Assembly: GCA_029204225.1 (NCBI GenBank)
Contig: CM055107.1
Coordinates: 14,812,900 to 14,876,899 of the forward strand
Origin: Diphasiastrum complanatum
Lineage: Eukaryota; Streptophyta; Lycopodiopsida; Lycopodiales; Lycopodiaceae
Direction: 5' to 3'
DNA: 64,000 nucleotides
Each line of letters opens with the position of its first letter. Position 1 is the first letter of the stretch. The notes under the pieces are model-generated. The model had not been told where the DNA came from and did no database searches. It saw nothing but the letters and a program-made list of their open reading frames with translations. Shown in pieces: positions 24,166 to 36,157 of the stretch. Made by a program: the position numbers and the translations under genes.

Positions 24166-24719
24166 CCTCTATGCAAAGATCAATGGATGCTATGTCCTCC
24201 TTGCAAAGCAAGGCTAGGCCAAAAATGGTAAAAAAAGGACTTATAATGATGTCCCTTCTCTTTTGTGGTGATGTATATCGCTCATCTTCTTACATTTGTT
24301 TTGATGAGCACTTTTTCTCGTGTCCAAAAATAGAGTGTCAATTGATGTGCCGAATTTGCGATCGATCAACTTTGGTGTTTGGCAGAAAACACAGTACATA
24401 CATAGCTCTTGCTATTTCACTTGGAAACCTACAAAAATTAGTTTCTATCAAATGATGAAAAGTGGTCTTTTTTCTTTATTGGATTTTGATACAGATAATA
24501 ACTGAATGATACAACATGGTCTACATGTGGCTTCAGTGTGAATCTCTTGGTAGCATAATTTGCTAATGATTTGGAGATTGATGTGTTTTCCTGTCTGTTT
24601 TGCCAAGAAACATGCCCTATGTGTCTAGTTTTTTTACATGTGGTTGTATAGGAAACATCGTTCTATTGCTTCAATATGTATATATTCTCATAGCAAGTAA
24701 GCAGAATCATCACATACAA

Positions 24720-25080
24720 TACCGATAAGCTATTTGACTTATTATTTAGATTTTACTCCCTGGTGATAATTTTGAAGTTACCGCCTATGATCTATTTGAC
24801 ATATTCCTATTTCAGCTCTTTGTGAGGAGATAAAACATTTGAGCTATTTGACATAATATTTTAGATTTCAGGTCTTTGAGGATAAAATAAAGTATATAAC
24901 CTCTTTGACATATTTGGTTCTCGGCTCTTTCGTGTGCTATCTGAGATAATATCAAGATTTCAGGTCTTTGTTGAGGAAATATTACCTAGAAGCTTTGTGA
25001 TTTATTCGATTATCAATCCTTTGATGAGAAGACAAAACATAGCCTTGAAATATTTGAGAAGACAAAAAGCCTATGGGCAA
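24720..25080. repeat. diverged TATTTGACATATT/TTTCAGGTCTTTG repeats
   Basis: Four to five loosely similar units of 70-80 bp each contain CTATTTGACATA, ATTTCAGSTCTTTG and GAGGAKAAAA. No coding content. Confidence 0.4.
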
Positions 25081-25084
25081 GGCA

Positions 25085-26158
25085 TATCAGATAGGTAGGA
25101 AATAGTTGTTTTGGCTGCGTCATCCCAGTTTAGGTCAGCAGATATTCAACATGAGTAACAATATTATGAGCAACGATGTATTTGACAGATTTGAGTTGGC
25201 TCACCTGTTTTTGCGCCGCTCGCTGCTGGCTGTTCTTCAAGAAGTTGGTGCGCCTGAATGTTGGCACAAACATGGCTCATTTTAAGACCACCTTGTGGAC
25301 GTTTATCGGAAAACGCTTTGAGTTTTCAAGGAAATTTTGTGGGTACGATTCTGCATCCTAGAAGAATCGATTCTTTCCTTTTCAATAGTTAAATTGGGGA
25401 AAAAAGATTGAAAGTTCAGGTGTGGACTCTAAGATTATTTCATTCGGCCTTCCACACGAATAGCCACTCAAAAAGGCTCGAAAGAAGTCCTGTTGTTCAG
25501 GCGCAAAGCCTGTCGAAGAAGGAAAAAAAAAAATAGTGTTGAACATTATTTTATTCTTCATCAATTCCAAAAACTCCTCCATCATATGAAAACCTTTGTC
25601 ATTAGTCAAATTCGGAGAGAGTTTATCCCAAGATAAATTTTCCAAGTATATATCTTGTGGGTGAAGTGCTCCATCATATGGGACTGAGATCAGAGTTCAT
25701 AATAATTCATAAAGTTGGAGTAAAAGGATTCGAATGGGCTTTGCCCTCGAGTTCAGACCGTTCGCAGTAGTAGCTTTGGATTCCGAAAGAGAAAATGTGC
25801 ACACAATCTTTAACCTTTGGAATGTCCCCGATGGGGTGGCCCTCTGTGGCCTCTTTCATTCGTCATACTCCAATTCTTATTGAAATCTTGCTCTTTTCCA
25901 ACCTAGCGTGGACAGGCAGAAAGTTAGGGATCTTATTGGTAATGAAGCAAAGAACTTTGGTTCATCTATTTTGCATTGTTCCCAGACAACAGCTTATTCA
26001 GGAGACGTTGCTTTTCAAATATAGTGATGAGGATTTGGTTTTTGCTTTAGAGGAACTACAATCTTCCCACAGAGGGACAGATCCAAAAAAAAGCATTATG
26101 GAGATTTTAGGCATGTAATTGAGAATGAGAAGATGGAGGGACAGGGTATAGATGAATA
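25085..26158. other. region without a supported gene
   Basis: A minus frame at 25382-25645 and a plus frame at 25795-26118 are the longest here. Neither shows a domain, a flanking splice pattern or a start context that I can support. They may be fragments of an older transposon or gene. Confidence 0.3.
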
Positions 26159-26323
26159 AGAGAGAGAGAGAGAGAGATCTTGCAAGATGGTGAGAGAGGG
26201 AGGTCCATTTGAATTAGGATGGCGAGTAATGTGTATGCATGGGGGCAAGACGCATACATCTTTCTCTCCATGCATGCATTTCAAAATTTTACTTAGCTTT
26301 TTTAAGAAGTGCATTGGGTAGGA

Positions 26324-26353
26324 GGATGCACCCATGCCACCATGGGTGCATCC
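26324..26353. repeat. perfect 13-bp inverted repeat, extendable
   Basis: GGATGCACCCATG, four loop bases, then CATGGGTGCATCC. Allowing two mismatches the arms extend to about 27 bp (through TGCATTGGGTAG). It could be a hairpin or a minimal foldback element. Confidence 0.8.
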
Positions 26354-26391
26354 TGCTACCCCATGCATAGGCACAAATGTGACACACAAAT

Positions 26392-27340
<949 letters not shown>

Positions 27341-27475
27341 CCGGTATGATAAACACAAAAAAGTCTATGTCAAAGTTTACACTTGAAACTGATATTATAC
27401 ACAACTCTCTTATTTTTGATTAGTGTAGTTCAATCTATTCAATGTCAAAGTTCAAAGCGTATGTGAAAAGAGCGG

Positions 27476-27492
27476 CAACGGCGCCAATGTTG
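27476..27492 (-). promoter_or_regulatory. tRNA-Asp-type primer site on the minus strand
   Basis: The minus strand reads TTGGCGCCGTTGCCGCT, matching the Gypsy tRNA-Asp primer site over its first 15 or so bases. On the plus strand the neighbouring TGTTGTAC would be the reversed LTR end. An LTR relic would run to the right from about 27489. No associated gag frame is seen. Confidence 0.45.
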
Positions 27493-27518
27493 TACTTTTA
27501 GATGGTTACTATGTTCTA

Positions 27519-29315
27519 TTATGGCTGTCTCCCAACTAATAGAATTAGATTGATCTTAAAGTGCATTGTGTAGGGTGAGTACGAGTAAGCCCACTCTAGT
27601 CATGGTTTCTATTACTTTTGTAGGGTTCTTCTAAGGCGGTCTCCCTACTAAAATAACAATAATATCCTTGCTTTTATTAAAAATGATGGGAAAACCCATG
27701 ATTAAACAAGAAGATTAAAGTATTTAAAATAATACTGAAGAACGACAAAAATGAATTAAACTATCCAAAAGCTAAGTAAAACTTAGAATAGTAAGCTAAT
27801 TACTTAAAACTAACTTTCTGATGTAAATCAGTAACTAAAAAGTAAGCTAACTACTCAAAACCAACTGCTTGATATAAATCACTAACTAAAATAGAACCAG
27901 TAATAGGTGTAATGCAGGAAGCTTTGAAGTAGCCGCTTTTGCAAACCGAGTCCGTCGAAGAATTGAAACCGCTTGTGAACGTTGTAATGCTATAGAAATA
28001 CGTTGACGATAGAAAGAGACAATGACGGAAGGTAAGGTAATGCTTTGTCCTTGGCGTTTCACCATAAGCTCCGCACATAAACATAAAAAATAATTAAATT
28101 TCTTGTGAAGACAACCGTATGTTTCCAAGGCAAAGGGGGTGAAATCTTCACCGAGTGCATGCTCATTATAATCTCGTTCCTTTTCTTGAGCTGCGTGAGA
28201 TGCAGCGGCCCCTTGCGTGGTGGAAGAACGACGAAGGAGGTCCTGACGAGAGAGATCGACAATTACAACATCTCCTAGAGTATGAATTCCAACACAGGAA
28301 AAAACAAGGTCAACTCGTCGTCGAGTATATTGCGAAGAAGGCCTTGGTAAAATGTGTGTTTGTTCTCGAACAACATGAAAACCACTATCATGACCAATAG
28401 CAGCAACGACATCACGAATGGATTCATGTGAAACAATACGTTCTCCACCTAAGAACACCACATAAGATGAGTACCCAAGGAATCCAACACATGCCCACAT
28501 GAACACTTAGAGATACCAATTAACATTGAATGTGGAAGTCCCAATATGGTTCGAAGGGCAGTTATAAACAAGATTGTTGACACGCAATAGTGGAAGAACT
28601 GGACGTGCAACCAGCCAAGCCCCTGCACCTGGACCAGCACAAGAAAGAAGACGAGCCTGAACTGCATTAGAAGGTGAATCTTTGATAAGTTGACCGAAGG
28701 AGGTCTGTCAGCAATGAATGATGCACCCTGGCGCGCTCCACCAGAAGTTGTTGAAGGTGCGCTCCCCGCTTTTTCAAGAAAACCTACTGAAGAAAGATGC
28801 CAGATCCGTTCTGTGAGGATTGTGGTTGCAAAAAAGGTTTTGTTAGATCCGATAGAGTAGAGCAGTATGGAGTCCTGTTGTTGTTGCATGGATAAGAATC
28901 GCGATTTTGAAATCAGTATCTCTGCAAGATATTGAAAAATAATCTTCTGCTTGCTTTTGAGGAACCTGTAAATTTATGAGAAAGCTTGGAGAATGTTTCC
29001 GAGGGCAGTAACCACATGGAAGCAAGTTACTGCTTGTTTCATTTTTGGTTCTCTGAATTTAGCCTTCAAAAAATCCTGATCTTTGAAAGGCTGTTGATCA
29101 GCTGTTTGGGATGTTTGAGCAGACATTGAGACCAAGATTTTGCTTATATGGGTTTACTTTTTCATACCTACAGGCTACAAGCGACTTGGAACTTCGTAAG
29201 ACGTTGTTCAGAACAACAAAAAATGACCTATAAGAAAGAATAGATTAAGCAACACTATGGCAGTCTCCCAACTAGTGAATAACACACTATGGTGGTCTCT
29301 CAACTAGTGTCCCTA
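27519..29315. repeat. dispersed ATGGCGGTCTCCCAACTA motifs
   Basis: Four variants of this 18-bp phrase occur near 27521, 27633, 29266 and 29290, on both sides of the non-LTR fragment. They probably belong to one LTR or leader sequence that the fragment interrupts. This is inferred from position only. Confidence 0.4.
27886..28690 (-). pseudogene. non-LTR retrotransposon C-terminus: CCHC finger and restriction-like endonuclease
   Basis: Minus-strand frames give ARLLSCAGPGAGAWLVARPV, then ALRTILGLPHSML and CSCGHVLDSLGTHLMWC (a CCHC zinc-finger pattern). After a frameshift come RDVVAAIGHDSGFHVVREQT, RRRVDLVFS, TLGDVVIVD and FTPFALETYGCLH. A CCHC finger followed by an R-R-V/P-D...DVxV core, then a Y/K-rich helix and an E-T-G motif, matches in order the restriction-like endonuclease of R2/CRE-type elements. 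The usual Pro of the PD pair is Val here. At least two frame changes make it defective. It is the same family as the plus-strand copy at 31.3 kb, with which it overlaps at LLSCAGPGAGAW. Confidence 0.65.
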
Positions 29316-31290
29316 ACAATCGACAATACTAAACAAATCTAGTTAACTTCACAAGGGAATGGGAATAATGTGAGATAATCCCATAATAACATTGGAAAAA
29401 GCTTAGGGGGGCTCGAGCACCTACCACAAGGTATTCTAATTCCAATGGAAACACAAGTAGCATGCATAAGATATCACAAAAGTGCCTTTATTATCATAAG
29501 CTAATACAAGTGTTGCCTAAGGGCCCCAAATCCACTTCTATATATACAATGAGTGGTAAGCCCATATGCTAAGATGCTTATGGGATACTCCCAAAGGTTA
29601 TTGTCAAGCTATTCTAAGAAGTGACTTCTTGTACAAAATGAAGTTCAGTTAACAAAATAAACTTAAAACTTTTAAACTTAGAATCAACTTTAAACTTAAA
29701 CTTAAGTCTAAATGGCTAATAGTTAAACTTCAATGGAAAATACTATCTAAGTATAAGGTCTTACAAAATTGAGTTTATGTGTGGACTTACAAAACAAGTG
29801 CCACAATAACTCTTTTAACGCCGTCATTAAATACAACGGATTCCTTTCTTCCGCTTCTCTCCTCATCCTCCACTGTATGCGATTCATGATTATCTAATTG
29901 TTCTCTGGTTGCATGCCATCACCAGTGAGGCAGTATGCTTTGAAACTGAGGCCTAGTTCCGGAAACAGATAGATGATACATAATTGCTGATCTCTGTGCT
30001 CACAGAGGGGGAACGATGCTGAGTTTTTGCTACTCTTGATCAGTAAGAAATTGTGTTTCAAATTATCTTCAGACTTTTACTAGTCCAAGTGAGAAATCTG
30101 TTTGCGACACGATGGGGCACAATCATTTAGAGAATTCGAGTTTAAATCATCCTTATGGATCTTTGAGGGCCGCTAGTAGCCATGGACAGTTCAAAGTATT
30201 AGATCAGAAACAAGCAGGCTGCCTCAGGAACCATTGTGAAAGCCATGTTGTGGCTGGAGCGCAATTGGTAGTAGATTGATCTCAATCTGGGAGGTGCGAT
30301 CCTGGTTTTCCTGTGTGGCAACACGTTTGTTTTGTAATGATGACAGCCGTGGGCGAGGCTATAACCAAATAGGAGATCTTTTTTTTTGCAGTTATGACTC
30401 AGGCTTACCAGCGATGGTAGCCGTGAAAGGGGAGTCCGAGTAGTTGAGAAGATCACAGAGAACTCAGAGCTGCATCCCGGTTTTCACCTGCCAACGATGG
30501 CGAACCAGAAGCAGCAGCAGCAGCTGCTTTTCTTTTGATCGCAACGTGGGATTTTATTATCTGGAAATCGTTTCAGTTGCTGCATCCATCCAGTTTCGAG
30601 TGTTATGTAGCATTGATGGTGTTGCCTGCGTTGGTTGATACCTGCCTCATAGCTTTCCGCTTTTTGAAACGACGAGTTAGGAGCGTCTTATGAAGCACAC
30701 TTCACACTAGCGGACACCTGCGAACTGATTCGCACTAGGGAATCGCCCTCCTGCACAGTTTGATTTCACAAAAAACCGTTTTGTATAGAGAAAGATATCA
30801 GGCTCTTTGGGTGAAAACCCCTGTTGCTTCAGCGGCCAGACCCGATCAAGTGATGTTAGCAATTGTCGACCAGGAATTAGTATATTGGGGTTAGAGATCA
30901 GTAATTTGGGGTCAGATTTTAGCAAGTTGCGATAGAATCAGTACTCTGGGGTTAGAAATCAGTAGATTGAGGTTAGAATATAGTAATTTGGGGTCTTCCC
31001 GCTTTGCAATAAAGAATGGAAAGCTGTAAACCTGGAGTAGAAAGAGTTGAAAGCTTTGCAACAATAGTGGTGATCAAGGTGCTGAATTCCGATAGTAGGG
31101 CGACCTATCGCAGCTAGATTTCTTCATTTTTGGATAAGCAAACATACAGTTAGAGCTATAAACGGGTCAAGACAGATTGTAGGGCAGCCAGTCACTGGCG
31201 TTAGTCTTTGAAAACTCATTCTACTGAAAAGCAAAGCCTGCAGGATTCGTAGCAGGGTCTTCGGAGGCAGCGGCTGGATCTTTACCTGTC
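28890..31290. other. repeat-poor region without a supported gene
   Basis: Mostly AT-rich sequence. A degenerate GGGGTTAGAAATCAGTA repeat lies at about 30885-31000. Short frames at 30199-30456 and 30444-30638 carry no recognisable motif. Sequence after about 31200 may be the 5' end of the non-LTR element that follows. Confidence 0.35.
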
Positions 31291-31293
31291 AAT

Positions 31294-32345
31294 ATGGTTC
31301 CTCAAGAATCTTCTCATCCTTTGCAACTCCCGGATTTCAATCCTCTTGCTCGACGTGGAGAAAAGAGACCTGCTTCCCCTTCAGAGCATCCTTCTAGTGC
31401 TTCCCCTTCTTGCGCACGTCGTGAAGCCCACCGTGATGTTGCGAATTCCTTGCTTGTCTCCTCTGGCCAGGTGGTGCCATACTGTCCACCCCATCTTCGC
31501 CATCAGCTTTCTTCCTCTCTTTCTGTTTCTCAGCTTTCTCCTTCTTCCTCTTCTCGCCCCCGTGTTCCATGTGCAGGCTGTGGTCGCCTTTATGTGTAAG
31601 GTGCCGGTCTTTCTCGCCATCATAACGCTTGCTCTGCTTTTCATCAACAACTCGCATTAACCAATGTCGACCTTGCACCTCATCCTGCTCCCACTTCGCC
31701 ACCTAATTCGGCTTGGACCTGGATTCGCTCCCTTGATATTTTGACCGCTTTTCACTTGGGTTTTCCTCATCCTCGTCTTTATGCACACATTCCCTTTGCC
31801 TTGCGCTTAGACGTCCAGAGAGCTTTGTCCTTACCTTTGTCTCATCTGGCTTCCAACCCTTCTGATATTGCAGCTTGGCATGCCTTTTTGCTTTTTCCTC
31901 TCTGGTGTTTGCCTCTGCCTCCTCGGGGTGGTGATGCTGGTCATAGGGAAACTCGCAACAGGATTCGTCGCTTTATGTCAGGAGATTGGGAAAATCTGCA
32001 AGAAGAGCATTTCCTTCGCTGTCATGCGCTTGCTGCTCAGCGGGATTCGACTTCGGATGGTGTTTCTATACCCCCTGTTCATCGTCGGTTGTATCGCTGT
32101 GTTTTACTTGGGCAAGTGGGTGAGTATTCTTGTGCAGCTCGTGCTCTAGCTCCTACAAGTCCAGCTACTCCTTCTGCTGCCACCCTTCAGGCTTTGGAGC
32201 TTCTTCACCCACCGGCAAATGACTCCCTTCCTCCTTTTGTTGAGGACTTTGAACCTGATTCCGATTTGCAGCTCTTAGAATCTCATTTTCTTAATGTTTT
32301 TCTACGCAGCCCTCATTTGTCAACTGGGGGTCCTTCTGGTATGGT
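31294..32345 (+). pseudogene. non-LTR retrotransposon N-terminus with zinc finger
   Basis: One reading frame runs from the ATG at 31294 through a single TAA (31597-31599) to the point where homology breaks near 32345. Residues around the stop read CAGCGRLYV-stop-GAGLSRHHNAC, a C-x2-C...H-x3-C finger like those at the N-terminus of R2-type elements. Downstream, FHLGFPHPRLYAHIPFALR and NRIRRFMSGDWENLQEEHFL are followed by STGGPSGM, the lead-in to the reverse transcriptase. Only one stop spoils an otherwise open frame. The protein would act in target recognition and priming. Confidence 0.65.
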
Positions 32346-33247
32346 TCTCAGCAACTTTCGGCTTTGGGCCTCACTGTTAATCCCTCTAAGTGCGTTGCTT
32401 GGTGTCCTCAGGGCCTCCTTCCTGAGCTCCCTTTACCTACAGATTTCAATACTCCGGTTGATGGGATTAGAGTGCTTGGTATTCCTATAGGTTTCTTGGA
32501 TTTTGTGGCTGCCTCTTTGCGGGACACTTTGGGCGCGCATCTTCGTCACGCTGATCTGCTACCAAAGCTTGGCAATGCTCAAGTTGCTATAGGGATTCTC
32601 ACTCAATGCTTCGCTCAACGGCCAAGTTATATTCTACGGTGTGTTCCTCCCTCTCCTGATGTTTTGGCTTTGCTACAGGATTTCGATAATACTTTATCAG
32701 ATATTCTGGGTCGCTTGATGGGTTCAGAATCCTTTCGTATTCCCAATGGTCAGTTCGTTAAGCGACAAGTCTCTCTTCCCGCTTCGTCTGGAGGTGTTGG
32801 TCTTTCTTGCACAGCTTCTATTGCTCCAACTGCTTTTATGGGAAGTTGGGCCCTTGTTGCCTCTGCACTTATCTCTCGGTTTCAGCAGGACAACAAGCCC
32901 ATTCTTCTCGATTCAGTAGCTCATGTGGAAACAAGCATTCTTCCTTTCCAACAACATCTTCGTGCGGCCAAGGATCTCATTCCTCCACCTGTGCGAGCTT
33001 CTTTGCCTCCCTTTGAGTCTTTGCTTAGCCATCAGCGTGCTCATTTTCAGAAGTATCTTTGGAGCGCTTCCACTCACATGCTTTCACTCAGCTTCTCAAT
33101 GATTCACCTTCCGATGAGACTCGGGCTCGCCTTTTGTCTTGTGCAGGCCCGGGTGCTGGTGCTTGGCATGTTGCGCGCCCTGTTGTTCCACACTTGCGCC
33201 TTTCTTCAGAGTTGTTTCTCACTGCTCTTCGGGTTAGGTTGGGTCTC
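32346..33247 (+). pseudogene. non-LTR retrotransposon, segment after the catalytic core
   Basis: The frame resumes at QQLSALGLTVNPSKCVAWCP, the block that normally follows the catalytic YADD loop, so the reverse transcriptase palm is deleted between GGPSGM and this point. Later parts read LPASSGGVGL and, after another frame change near 33060, SHAFTQLLNDSPSDETRARL and LSCAGPGAGAWHVARPV. The copy is cut at 33248 by a family A LTR, just before the CCHC finger and endonuclease that the 27.9-kb copy retains. Confidence 0.65.
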
Positions 33248-33693
33248 TGTTGTAAAGCTACCTTTACAAGCTTTACTTCCGGCTCCAGCTATGTCCCCGG
33301 CGCCAGCAGCGCCCCTGCTGCTCTCGGCGCCACTTTGACCAAAATCCAGCCGGCGCCAAGTTCCTATGGCTGAAAATCTTTGATCGGTTCTAGCGGAGTC
33401 CAGAGAGCTCAGATCGATGTGCAATCACCTCACACGATCTAGGCATGATTAAAGGAAGCCTGGGGATCAGAAAATGACTTTCTAGAAAGAGAAAATCCTA
33501 GAGAGAGAAAAACGTGCTTTACCAGCTTGGGTAGAGTGCTTGGTATGAGGGGGGTGCCGAATCACACCAATACTATAGGGGAGTGCGGGTTGCTACTCAG
33601 GGCGAGCTACAACCAAGTCTTAGCCTCCCTTGCTGGAATGTTGTCATGGCTCTCGCCTTGGCATGCTAGCGCCCCGGAGACTAGGGTCGGTCA
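33248..33693 (+). repeat. family A LTR, 5' portion, plus orientation
   Basis: It starts TGTTGTAAAGCTACC and matches the first part of the complete family A LTR at 42723-44066. It breaks off after GACTAGGGTCGGTCA. The first bases TTGTAAAG and CTTTACAA form a terminal hairpin. It interrupts the non-LTR element. Confidence 0.85.
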
Positions 33694-33808
33694 AGGATAG
33701 CTGCCGATCGTTTAGCTATAAGGGCTATCGACCAAAAAGTGGTGGGGCGTGACTGAGGCAATGTGCTGCTTAATGGTGAAAGCACGGATCGTTGGAGGGG
33801 TGTCCTAT
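33694..33808 (+). repeat. fragment of family A/B 5' leader
   Basis: GATAGCTGCCGATCGTTTAG and the next roughly 90 bases match the leader of the family B element near 37448-37560, including GTGCTGCTTAATGGTGAAAG-type stem-loop sequence. It links two oppositely oriented LTRs. Confidence 0.8.
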
Positions 33809-36157
33809 TGTAGCGCAGGCATCCCAAAGGGAGCCGGGAACCACGACTTAACTTCCCAGCCTTCAACTCTTGCCATCCAAACCCACTTGACATACAAGCA
33901 GCCGACTCGCCAACAACGATCAGACTTAACCAATTTGAAGTTCCGAAAACCAACATTGATATCCAACCTGGCGCCATGCCAGATCGGGGGTCCCGATGTG
34001 GGTGACTTCCCTCCCAGCAAGCTGCCCGGCATACATCAAACTTGACCAACTTGAAGCTTCGTTACAAACGAGTAACGTCCATCCCAAGCAAGCGGTCTGA
34101 CTTACATCAGACTTAACCAACTGAAAGCTTCGTCACGAGCGCTGGAAGCCAACCTGGCGCCACGCCAGACTGGACAGCCACAAACAGGTAACTTCCACCC
34201 AAGCAAGCCATCCAACTCAGCCGACATGTTAGAGCCCGTTCCCCAAGAGCTTAACCCATTCACGTTCATGCAAAGAACACTCAGAACCACAAGCCGCGAC
34301 AAATATGGAGACAACTAGGTCCTGGACCAAATTGTCCCGACAGCATACTGCTGGCGGCACGGACCGAATGGTTCCGACGGCATACCGCTGGCGGCACGGG
34401 ATACGACCCTCAACTATGTGCCAACTTAAAAATTTGGAAGCGGCCTTACAACTGGCGCTTTTACCAAACACTGAAACCCAGAAGGTAATCAAAGTCAGTT
34501 TGAGAAAAATCCCACTTTATTGATAAATCTGAGAAGGTTACATTTCAAGTGTGTGACCGACCCTAGTCTCCGGGGCGCTAGCATGCCAAGACGAGAGCCA
34601 TGACAACATTCCAGCAAGGGAGGCTGAGACTTGGTTGGAGCTCGCCCTGAGTCGCAACCCGCACTCCCCTATAGTATTGGTGTGATTCGGCACCCCCCTC
34701 ATACCAAGCACTCTACCCAAGCTGGTAAAGCACGTTTTTCTCTCTCTAGGATTTTCTCTTTCTAGAAAGTCATTTTGTCTCTCTAGATTTTCTTGATCCC
34801 CAAACTTCCTTTAATCATGCCTAGATTGTGTGAGGTGATTGCACATCGATCTGAGCTCTCTGGACTCCGCTACAACCGATCAAAGATTTTCAGCCATAGG
34901 AACTTGGCGCCGGCAAGATTCTGGTCACAGTGGCGCCGTTGGCACCGGGAGCAGCAGGGGCGATGCTGGCGCCGGGGACATAGCTGGCGACGATGGCGCC
35001 GGAAGTAAAGCTTGTAAAGGTAGCTTTACAACATAACCACCCGTGCTTTACACCCGAATTCGAGCAACATCTCTTTATCAATGGTTAACCCGTACAGTTC
35101 GAATATGTCGCCCCGCACCCCACAAGGTACAGACCGTGCTTTCACCTCCCTAGGCAGCACTTTGCCTCATCTGTCCTATGTGCAGGCAGCGCCAGGCCCG
35201 AACCGCGAGAATTGACCGTGCTTACACCTCAATGGCAGCACCTTGACTCATCAAGTCTCCCGTTCTGCCGACCACCCCGATCGTGGATGCACCCGTGCTT
35301 ACACTGTGGGCAGCACCTTGCACAACAACTGTCTTTATGAACCCCAAACCGTGGCCATTTCCGTGAGATCCGCATAGCTGACCGGCCAGTCGGCTCTGAT
35401 ACCAAATGTAGCGCAGGCATCCCAAAGGGAGCCGGGAACCACGACTTAGCTTCCCAGCCTTCAACTCTTGCCATCCAAACCCACTTGACATACAAGCGGC
35501 CAACTCGCCAACAACGATCAGACTTAACCAACTTGAAGTTCCGAAAACCAACATTGAGATCCAACCTGGCACCATGCCAGATCGGGGGTCCCGATGTGGA
35601 TGACTTCCCTCCAAGCAAACCGCCCGACATACATCAAACTTAACCAACTCGAAGCTTCGTTACAAACGAGTAATATCCATTCCAAGCAAGCGGTCTGAGT
35701 TACATCAGACTTAACCAACTGAAAGCTTCGTCACGAGCGCTGGAAGCCAACCTGGCGCCACGCCATACTGGACTGCCATAAACAGGTAACTTCCACCCAA
35801 GCAAGCCATCCAATTCAGCCGACAGGTTAGAGCCCGTTCCCCAAGAGCTTAACCCATTCACGTTCATGCAAGGAACACTCAGAACGACAAGCCGCGAGAG
35901 ATATGGAGACAACCAGTTCCTGGAACAAATGGTCCCGACGGCATACCGCTGGCGTCCTGGGATACGACCCTCAGCTATGTGCCAAGTTAAAAATTTTGAA
36001 AGCGGCCTTACAACTGGCGCTTTTTCCGAACACTGAAACCCAGAAGGTAATCAGAGCCAGTTTGAGAAAAATCCCACTTTATTGATAAATATGAGAAGGT
36101 TACCTTTCACGTGTGTGACCGACCCTAGTCTCCGGGGCGCTAGCATGCCAAGGCGAG
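33809..36157 (-). mobile_element. family A LTR-leader-LTR element, no coding region
   Basis: In minus orientation: a truncated 5' LTR (36157-35407), a primer site TGGTATCAGAGC (35404-35393), a leader of about 370 bp (to 35034), then a complete 1,225-bp LTR (35033-33809; TGTTGTAAAG to GCGCTACA). Leader and 3' LTR touch directly, so gag and everything else is lost. The form resembles a TRIM-type miniature, but more likely arose by internal deletion. The outer end of the 5' LTR is cut where the plus-strand family B LTR starts. Confidence 0.75.

Noticed and set aside
27886-33247. Twin-priming inversion of a single LINE insertion
   Set aside because: The two opposite copies overlap in the LLSCAGPGAGAW region and differ in sequence, so they are separate insertions.
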